From: Stenotrophomonas bentonitica
GTDB lineage: Bacteria > Pseudomonadota > Gammaproteobacteria > Xanthomonadales > Xanthomonadaceae
Assembly (NCBI RefSeq): GCF_013185915.1
Contig: NZ_JAAZUH010000001.1
Coordinates: 1,736,001 to 1,800,000 of the forward strand
Direction of reading: 5' to 3'
DNA: 64,000 bases
Shown here one piece after another: positions 58,921 to 64,000 of the stretch. The number at the start of each line of letters is the position of its first letter. The first letter of the stretch is position 1. Made by a program: the position numbers and the translations under genes. The notes beneath the pieces were generated by a model that saw only the letters and a list, made by a program, of their open reading frames with translations, was not told where the DNA came from and did no database searches.

Positions 58921-58952
58921 AACGGGTCCGGATATCCGGGCCCGTTTTTTTT
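58921..58952 (+). terminator. Rho-independent terminator ahead of the hexosaminidase gene
   Basis: AACGGGTCCGG-AT-ATCCGGGCCCGTT with a run of eight T is a strong terminator. It ends 25 bases before the ATG of the hexosaminidase gene, so transcripts from upstream must pass it to express that gene. Confidence 0.88.
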
Positions 58953-58977
58953 CACACCGCACCAAAGGAATGACCCG

Positions 58978-61314
58978 ATGCAGACCCGCACCCGTCGTAC
59001 CTCGCTGTCGCTGCTTTCGTTCGCACTGGCACTCTCCCTCGCGCCGCTGGCCCAGGCCACCGACGCCCAGGCACCGGACGGCCCGCGTGCCCTGCCCGGC
59101 TCGCTGCCCCTGATTCCGGCCCCCGCCCAGCTGCAACGCCTTGAAGGCGCGGGCTATACCGTTACCTCGACGACGGCGCTGCGTGCGCAGGGTGCGGCCG
59201 CGCAGCGCGTGGCCGGCCTGTTCGCCACCCAGCTGCAGCACAGCGGCGGCCCGGCACTGGCCGTGGCCAGCGCGCGCGGCACCGATGGCATCCGCTTCGT
59301 GCTGGCTGACAAACTCAAGACCGGTGCGGAGGGTTACCAGCTGCGCAGCGATGCGCGCGGCGTGACCGTGCAGGCCGCGACCGAAGCCGGCCTGTTCTAT
59401 GGTGCGGCCACCCTCTCGCAGCTGCTCACCGGCGGCAGCAACGGCGTGGTGCCGGCGCTGAAGATCGACGACGCGCCGCGCTTCAGCTGGCGTGGCCTGA
59501 TGCTGGACTCGGCCCGCCACTTCCAGAGCCTGGACGAGATCAAGCGCGTGCTCGACGCGATGGCCGAACAGAAGCTCAACACCTTCCACTGGCACCTCAC
59601 CGACGACCAAGGCTGGCGCATGGAGATCAAGCGCTACCCGAAGCTGACCGGGGTGGGCAGCTGCCGCATTCCGGCCGGCGATGGCGGCCGCGACCCGGTG
59701 ACCGGCGCACCGCGCCCGTACTGCGGCTTCTATACCCAGGACCAGATCCGTGAAGTGATCGCCTACGCCGCCGCCCGCCACATCCAGGTGATTCCGGAAG
59801 TGGACGTGCCCGGCCATGCCACCGCTGCGATTGCCGCCTACCCCGAGCTGGGCACGATCGATACGCCGCTGCAGCCGCTGAGCGAATGGGGTGTGTTCCC
59901 GAACCTGTTCAACACCGAGGAAAGCACGTTCGAGTTCCTGGAAAACGTGCTGGAGGAAGTGATCGAATTGTTCCCGTCCAAGTACGTCCACGTCGGTGGC
60001 GACGAAGCGGTGAAGGACCAGTGGGAGGCCAACGCGCGCGTGCAGGAGCGCATGCGCGAGGTCGGCGCCGGCACCGAAAATGAAATGCAGGCGCACCTGA
60101 TCAAGCGCCTGGAGAAGTTCCTGGAGCAGCACGATCGCCGCCTGATCGGCTGGGACGAAATCCTCGAAGGCGGCCTGCCGCCGGAAGCCACGGTGATGTC
60201 CTGGCGCGGCACCGAAGGCGGCCTGAAGGCTGCCAGCGAAGGCCACGACGTGGTGATGTCGCCGGTGACCGACATGTACATGGACTACCTGCAGACCAAC
60301 TCGGAAAACGAGCCGCCGGGCCGCCCGCTGACCACGCCGCTGGGCCGCGTGTACGGCTTCGAACCGGTGCCCGACGCGCTGGCCAAGGACAAGGAACAGC
60401 ACATCCTGGGCCTGCAGGCCAACATGTTCACCGAGCACACCCGCAGCGTCGCGCGGCTGCACCACAACGTGTTCCCGCGCCTGGCCGCGGTGGCCGAAAC
60501 CGGCTGGACACCGCGCGACCGCCGCAACTTCGCCGACTTCCTGGCCCGGCTGCCGTCGCAGCTGCAGCGCTGGCAGGCGATGGGCATCGCGTATGCGCAG
60601 ACGCCGTTCGAAGTGGAAGCCGACGTCCAGGACGACCGCAAGGCCGGCATCGCGACGCTGGCGCTGCGAAACCCGCTCAACTACGAGATCCGCTACAGCG
60701 TGGATGGCAGTGCAGTGACCGCACAGTCGCCGCGCTACACCGTGCCGCTGACCCAGCCGCTGCCGGTGGGCGTGCAGGCGGCGACCTTCTTCAACGGCCA
60801 GGCGCTGGCAAAGGCGGCGAGCCGTTTCGACATCACCGCGCAGTCGCTGCTGACCCGCAACGACGAGCACCTAGCGATGTGCCCGGGCGAAGGCAAGCTT
60901 CTTCTGCGGCTGGAAGACGACGGTCCGGCCGACGGTGCGCGCGCGATCTTCAACGTCAACATCTTCAACCCGTGCTGGCTGTGGGAGCAGGCCGACGTGG
61001 ACGGCATCGCCAGCGTGCGCGTGCGTGCCGGGCAGATTCCGTACTACTTCCAGCTGGCCCATGATGAGCCGCAGCGTCGCTTCGTGAAGGCGCGCAGTGC
61101 GCATGGCGAGATGGACATCCTCAACGCTCAGTGCGACGGCAAGCCGCTGGCCAGCGTGCCGCTGCCGGCGAAGCCGGGTGCGGATGGCTTCATCACCCTG
61201 GAAGCCAAGCTGCCGCGTTCGCTGAAGGGCCGCCAGGACCTCTGCGTACGCTTCACCGGCGACACGCGCCCGACGATGTGGGTGCTGGACGAGTTGACCC
61301 TCGTCCCGCGCTGA
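58978..61314 (+). CDS. Beta-N-acetylhexosaminidase (GH20)
   Basis: The 778-residue exported enzyme removes terminal GlcNAc from chitooligosaccharides or glycans. It has a signal peptide (LSFALALSLAPLAQA) and a GH20b N-terminal domain (about 40-165). The GH20 barrel (about 168-510) carries the start FSWRGLMLDSARHFQ, NTFHWHLTDDQGWR and the catalytic Asp-Glu pair in VHVGGDEAVKDQW. A C-terminal beta domain of about 250 residues (VEADVQDDRKAGIATLALR onward) may bind carbohydrate. The ATG follows AAAGGA. It supplies GlcNAc to the nag pathway. Confidence 0.95.
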   Translation: MQTRTRRTSLSLLSFALALSLAPLAQATDAQAPDGPRALPGSLPLIPAPAQLQRLEGAGYTVTSTTALRAQGAAAQRVAGLFATQLQHSGGPALAVASARGTDGIRFVLADKLKTGAEGYQLRSDARGVTVQAATEAGLFYGAATLSQLLTGGSNGVVPALKIDDAPRFSWRGLMLDSARHFQSLDEIKRVLDAMAEQKLNTFHWHLTDDQGWRMEIKRYPKLTGVGSCRIPAGDGGRDPVTGAPRPYCGFYTQDQIREVIAYAAARHIQVIPEVDVPGHATAAIAAYPELGTIDTPLQPLSEWGVFPNLFNTEESTFEFLENVLEEVIELFPSKYVHVGGDEAVKDQWEANARVQERMREVGAGTENEMQAHLIKRLEKFLEQHDRRLIGWDEILEGGLPPEATVMSWRGTEGGLKAASEGHDVVMSPVTDMYMDYLQTNSENEPPGRPLTTPLGRVYGFEPVPDALAKDKEQHILGLQANMFTEHTRSVARLHHNVFPRLAAVAETGWTPRDRRNFADFLARLPSQLQRWQAMGIAYAQTPFEVEADVQDDRKAGIATLALRNPLNYEIRYSVDGSAVTAQSPRYTVPLTQPLPVGVQAATFFNGQALAKAASRFDITAQSLLTRNDEHLAMCPGEGKLLLRLEDDGPADGARAIFNVNIFNPCWLWEQADVDGIASVRVRAGQIPYYFQLAHDEPQRRFVKARSAHGEMDILNAQCDGKPLASVPLPAKPGADGFITLEAKLPRSLKGRQDLCVRFTGDTRPTMWVLDELTLVPR

Positions 61315-61337
61315 CCCCACCAACCGCGACGATCCGT

Positions 61338-61362
61338 GGTGCCGGCCGGCGGCCGGCACTAC
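61338..61362 (-). repeat. Single SMAG/REP element; its GTAG is the VanZ-gene stop
   Basis: GTGCCGGCCGGCGGCCGGCACTAC forms a stem-loop. CTA at 61359-61361 is the TAG stop of the VanZ-like gene. Confidence 0.9.
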
Positions 61363-61748
61363 CCCTTCAGGCGGATCAACAGATCGCGCAGCGGGGTGAA
61401 CACCACCGCCATGCCGGCCAGCACGCCTACGCTGTTGGCCAACGCGTCCATGGGGTCGGCCATGCGGTTGGTGGTCAGCGCGCCCTGCAGGAACTCGATG
61501 CCCACCCCCAGCAGCACCAGCCCGGCGCCGGCGCACAGCAGCGCCGTGCGCGTGCGGTAGATCTGTACCGCCGCCGAGGCCAGCAGGAAATACGCGAGGA
61601 AATGCTCGACCTTGTCGCTGTTGGGCGGCAACGCCAGCGGCGGCGGCGGGATCAGGCAGACCACGATCGTGGTCACGATCGCCAGCCACCACAGGCCCAG
61701 CCACAGGCGCGGGAAGCGCAGCGGCTTCAACATCCCGGTGGCCGGCAT
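61359..61748 (-). CDS. VanZ-like family membrane protein
   Basis: This 129-residue inner-membrane protein has about four hydrophobic segments (LWLGLWWLAIVTTIVVCLIP, ALLCAGAGLVLLGVGIEFLQG, LANSVGVLAGMAVVF). It has the VanZ-like signature DKVEHFLAYFLLA and the motif DPMDALANSVG. The function is unknown outside teicoplanin resistance. Its ATG lies one base after the stop of the upstream methyltransferase gene, so translation is probably coupled. The TAG stop is part of a SMAG element. Confidence 0.83.
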   Translation of the reverse strand: MPATGMLKPLRFPRLWLGLWWLAIVTTIVVCLIPPPPLALPPNSDKVEHFLAYFLLASAAVQIYRTRTALLCAGAGLVLLGVGIEFLQGALTTNRMADPMDALANSVGVLAGMAVVFTPLRDLLIRLKG

Positions 61749-61749
61749 C

Positions 61750-62934
61750 TCAGAGGCGCCAGGTCAGGTCGCCGAGCGCGAACGCCGGTTCGAAATCCAC
61801 GTCGCGCTGGAATCCCATCACCTGGAAACGCTCGCCCATTTCGCTGGGCAGGGTGAGCTTCTTGACCTGGTCGCGCAGGCGCAGCTTGCCGACCTCGTCG
61901 GCGCGCCCCTCGGCCAGCGCCAACAGCGCGTCCAGGCCATTGCCGAGCAGGAAGCTGGACTGCGTGCAGTAGCCGGCCAGCTCGAACCCGGCATGGGTGC
62001 CGGCTTCGGCCAGCGCGGTGAAGTCCACCGAGGCGGTCAGGTCCTGCAGGCCCGGCCACAGGAACACGTCGCTGTGCACGTGGTGGCGGTAGAACGCGCG
62101 CACGGTGCCGTCGTCGCGGTCGTCGTTGTAGAACTCGTTGCGCGGGTAGCCGTAGTCGACGAACAGCATCGCGCCACGCTTCAGTCCGCCGGCCACCGCC
62201 TGGATCCAGTACGGCAGGTGCGGCAGCAGTTCGGAACGGTAGCCGTCGGCGAAGGGCTTTTCGCGGTAGTGCTCGAGGTGGCGCACTGCCGCGCTCAGCA
62301 TCGCGTCGGCCGGCTGCGCGCCGCGCATGAACGCGCCGTTGGCGTCCAGCTCCACGGTTTCCTCATACACCATGCCATCGCGCGCCAGGAAGCGCGGCGT
62401 GGGCAGGGCGTCGATCACTTCGTTGGCGAACACCACCCCGTCCCAGTCGTCGTCGAACGGTCCGTCCAGCCATTCCACCAGCGCGAACAGCGGCGGCACC
62501 AGCGCCCGCTCCAGGCGCTCGCGCTGGCGTTCGCGCAGGTCCGCACTCGGTTCCAGGATGGCGTAGCGCTCGGGCAGCGCGTCCAGTTCCAGCATGCGCT
62601 TGAGCAGGATCTCGGCGAATGCGCCGCTGCCGCCGCCCAGCTCCAGGAACCGCGCTTCCGGCCCGAGCTGCTGCATGACCGGGGCGATCGCATTGGCCAG
62701 GGTCGCGGTGAACAGCGGGCCCATTTCCGGCGCGGTGGTGAAGTCGCCAGCCTCGCCGAACTTGCTGGACCCGGCGCTGTAATAGCCCAGCCCGGGCGCG
62801 TACAGGCTCAGCTCCATGAACCGGGCAAACGGCATCGCACCGCCGTTGGCGAGGATTTCCGCGCGCAGGGCGGCGGCCAGTTCGTCGCTGTGGGCCAGGG
62901 CGTCGGTATCGGGCGTGGGCAGTGAAGAATGCAT
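61750..62934 (-). CDS. MidA/NDUFAF7-like SAM-dependent methyltransferase
   Basis: The 394-residue protein belongs to the DUF185 family, whose eukaryotic member NDUFAF7 methylates an arginine of a complex I subunit. Visible motifs are MPFARFMELSLYAPGLGYYSAG, GDFTTAPEMGPLF, the SAM-binding LELGGGSGAFAE, FANEVIDALP and LFVDYGYPRNEFY. A role in NADH dehydrogenase assembly is inference for bacteria. The start MHSSLPTPD is divergent from the SDR gene across 55 bases. The long upstream frame is a shadow. Confidence 0.9.
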   Translation of the reverse strand: MHSSLPTPDTDALAHSDELAAALRAEILANGGAMPFARFMELSLYAPGLGYYSAGSSKFGEAGDFTTAPEMGPLFTATLANAIAPVMQQLGPEARFLELGGGSGAFAEILLKRMLELDALPERYAILEPSADLRERQRERLERALVPPLFALVEWLDGPFDDDWDGVVFANEVIDALPTPRFLARDGMVYEETVELDANGAFMRGAQPADAMLSAAVRHLEHYREKPFADGYRSELLPHLPYWIQAVAGGLKRGAMLFVDYGYPRNEFYNDDRDDGTVRAFYRHHVHSDVFLWPGLQDLTASVDFTALAEAGTHAGFELAGYCTQSSFLLGNGLDALLALAEGRADEVGKLRLRDQVKKLTLPSEMGERFQVMGFQRDVDFEPAFALGDLTWRL

Positions 62935-62989
62935 GGTGCAGGCGATTGCGGTGACAATGCACAGCATAGCCGAGCCGCAAGGAGCCCCG

Positions 62990-63727
62990 ATGACCGCCAC
63001 CACACCCGTCGTGCTGATCACCGGCAGCGCGCGCCGGATCGGCGCCGCGATTGCCCGCCAGTTCCATTCCTGTGGCTGGTCGGTAGTGCTGCACGCCAAC
63101 ACCTCCACCACCGAGCTGCAGCAGATGGCCTTCGACCTGGACATGCTGCGCCCGGGCAGCGTGCTGGCCCTGCAGGCCGACCTGCGCGACGCCGAGGCCC
63201 TGCCCGACCTGGTCGAACAGACCGTGGCCCAGTTCGGCCGGCTGGACGCGCTGGTCAACAACGCCTCCAACTTCTACCCCACCCTGCTCGGCCAGATCAC
63301 CGCCGACCAGTGGGACGACCTGTTTGCGGTCAACGCCCGTGCCCCGCTGCTGCTGGCCCAGGCGGCGGCCCCGCAGCTGCGCCGCCATCAGGGCTGCATC
63401 GTCAACCTCACCGACCTGCACGGCACCCAGCCGATGCGCGACCACCCGGTCTATGCGGCGGCCAAGGCGGCACTGGAGATGGTCACCCGCTCGCTGGCGC
63501 TGGAGCTCGCGCCCAAGGTCCGGGTCAATGCAGTGGCGCCCGGCGCGATCCTCTGGCCCGAACAGGGCAAGGACGACTATGCGCAGCAGGCGCTGCTGGC
63601 GCGCACCCCGCTGGGGCGTACCGGCACGGTGGAGGAGATCGCCGAGGCGGTGTATTGGCTGGTCAATGACGCCCCGTTTGTGACCGGGCACACGTTGCGG
63701 GTCGATGGGGGGCGGATGTTGTCGTGA
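62990..63727 (+). CDS. Pteridine-reductase-like short-chain dehydrogenase
   Basis: This 245-residue SDR has the nucleotide motif TGSARRIGAAIA, where the TGxxRRIG form is typical of pteridine reductases (PTR1/FolM group). It also has LVNNASNFYPTLL and the catalytic YAAAKAALE. It probably reduces dihydropterins or dihydrofolate with NADPH. The neighbouring convergent folK supports a link to folate metabolism. The ATG follows AAGGAG. Confidence 0.88.
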   Translation: MTATTPVVLITGSARRIGAAIARQFHSCGWSVVLHANTSTTELQQMAFDLDMLRPGSVLALQADLRDAEALPDLVEQTVAQFGRLDALVNNASNFYPTLLGQITADQWDDLFAVNARAPLLLAQAAAPQLRRHQGCIVNLTDLHGTQPMRDHPVYAAAKAALEMVTRSLALELAPKVRVNAVAPGAILWPEQGKDDYAQQALLARTPLGRTGTVEEIAEAVYWLVNDAPFVTGHTLRVDGGRMLS

Positions 63728-63741
63728 TGCCGGGCATCGCC

Positions 63742-63767
63742 TGGAGCCGGCCGGCGGCCGGCACTAC
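63742..63767 (-). repeat. Single SMAG/REP element; its GTAG is the folK stop
   Basis: GGAGCCGGCCGGCGGCCGGCACTAC lies between the convergent SDR and folK genes. CTA at 63764-63766 is the TAG stop of folK. Confidence 0.9.
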
Positions 63768-64000
63768 AGTTCGACTACTTCGAAGGGGTCGCCGAACTGT
63801 TTGTGCGCCTTCCACAACGCGGCCAGGTCCAGCTTGCTGACCGGATCCACGAAGTCCGGCGCGATGTCTGCCAGCGGCTTCAGCACGAAGGCGTGCTTCA
63901 GCTCGGGGCGCGGAATGCGCAGGTGGCCGGGGCCTTCCACGATCAGGTCACCGTAGAACACCACGTCGATGTCCAGGGTCCGGTCGCTGAAACGCGGCCC
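63764..64000 (-). CDS. folK: 2-amino-4-hydroxy-6-hydroxymethyldihydropteridine pyrophosphokinase, partial
   Basis: Only the last 78 codons are in the window. They read GPRFSDRTLDIDVVFYGDLIVEGPGHLRIPRPELKHAFVLKPLADIAPDF in short segments. This contains the HPPK signature RTLDID, with the two metal-binding Asp, and the P.P...HAFVL.PL.DIAP block. The enzyme transfers pyrophosphate from ATP to hydroxymethyldihydropterin in folate synthesis. The start lies beyond position 64000. The TAG stop is the GTAG of a SMAG element. Confidence 0.92.
   Translation of the reverse strand, partial: GPRFSDRTLDIDVVFYGDLIVEGPGHLRIPRPELKHAFVLKPLADIAPDFVDPVSKLDLAALWKAHKQFGDPFEVVEL

Overview
The window looks like a chromosomal segment of a high-GC gammaproteobacterium of the Xanthomonadaceae, most probably Stenotrophomonas. 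This is inferred from four things: the protein sequences; the gene order engB - cytochrome c4 - two tandem dsbA genes; a GlcNAc cluster of the nagP/nagQ/nagBII/nagA/nagX type with its own TonB receptor; and many short palindromes that begin with GTAG, the hallmark of the SMAG family of REP elements described in S. maltophilia. No tRNA, rRNA, CRISPR array, IS element or phage gene was seen.

Layout. 1-5591: a frameshifted exported amidohydrolase, a DegV-like protein, a small conserved protein, an L,D-transpeptidase with an M23 peptidase directly behind it, and a RIO-type kinase. 5724-7988: a complete glutathione-dependent formaldehyde detoxification operon (frmR-frmA-fghA, minus strand) with a clear palindromic operator at 8008-8026. 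8110-12259: a Cys-rich small protein, a CDF metal transporter and a four-PAS hybrid sensor kinase with a frameshift. 12289-19368: an AraC regulator, a GH43 glycosidase, a beta-barrel protein, a VOC protein, a divergent LysR/alcohol dehydrogenase pair and gshA. 19460-23518: engB, cytochrome c4, two DsbA-like proteins (one a lipoprotein) and an endonuclease/exonuclease/phosphatase-family protein. 23593-28776: choline uptake and oxidation to glycine betaine (betT-betB-betA). 28784-35618: an RhtA-like exporter, a PhnB-like protein and two convergent TonB-dependent receptors, one probably for a siderophore. 35856-41546: a Sec-exported RHS protein of 1554 residues followed by two small lipoproteins that look paralogous. 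This stretch is visibly poorer in GC at its distal end and is the most accessory-looking part of the window. 41906-45722: exbD, slt and cca. 46111-48936: an autotransporter. 49057-61314: the GlcNAc/chitooligosaccharide locus. 61359-64000: a VanZ-like protein, a MidA-like methyltransferase, a pteridine-reductase-like SDR and the 3' part of folK.

How genes work together. In the GlcNAc locus, GH20 should release GlcNAc from oligosaccharides. The TonB receptor carries oligosaccharides across the outer membrane and NagP carries GlcNAc across the inner membrane. The glucokinase-like kinase phosphorylates it, NagA deacetylates, NagBII deaminates, and the LacI-type NagQ probably controls both arms through palindromes in the divergent promoter region (54708-55075). 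In the frm operon, FrmR senses formaldehyde, FrmA oxidises S-hydroxymethylglutathione and FghA hydrolyses S-formylglutathione; gshA, elsewhere in the window, feeds glutathione.

Unusual points. SMAG palindromes behave in two unexpected ways. In four genes the TAG of the element's GTAG head is the stop codon, and four elements sit inside the M23 peptidase gene, read through as its linker. Three genes carry single-base frameshifts. Two of these are at homopolymers of four bases, so sequencing error is a serious alternative to true decay.
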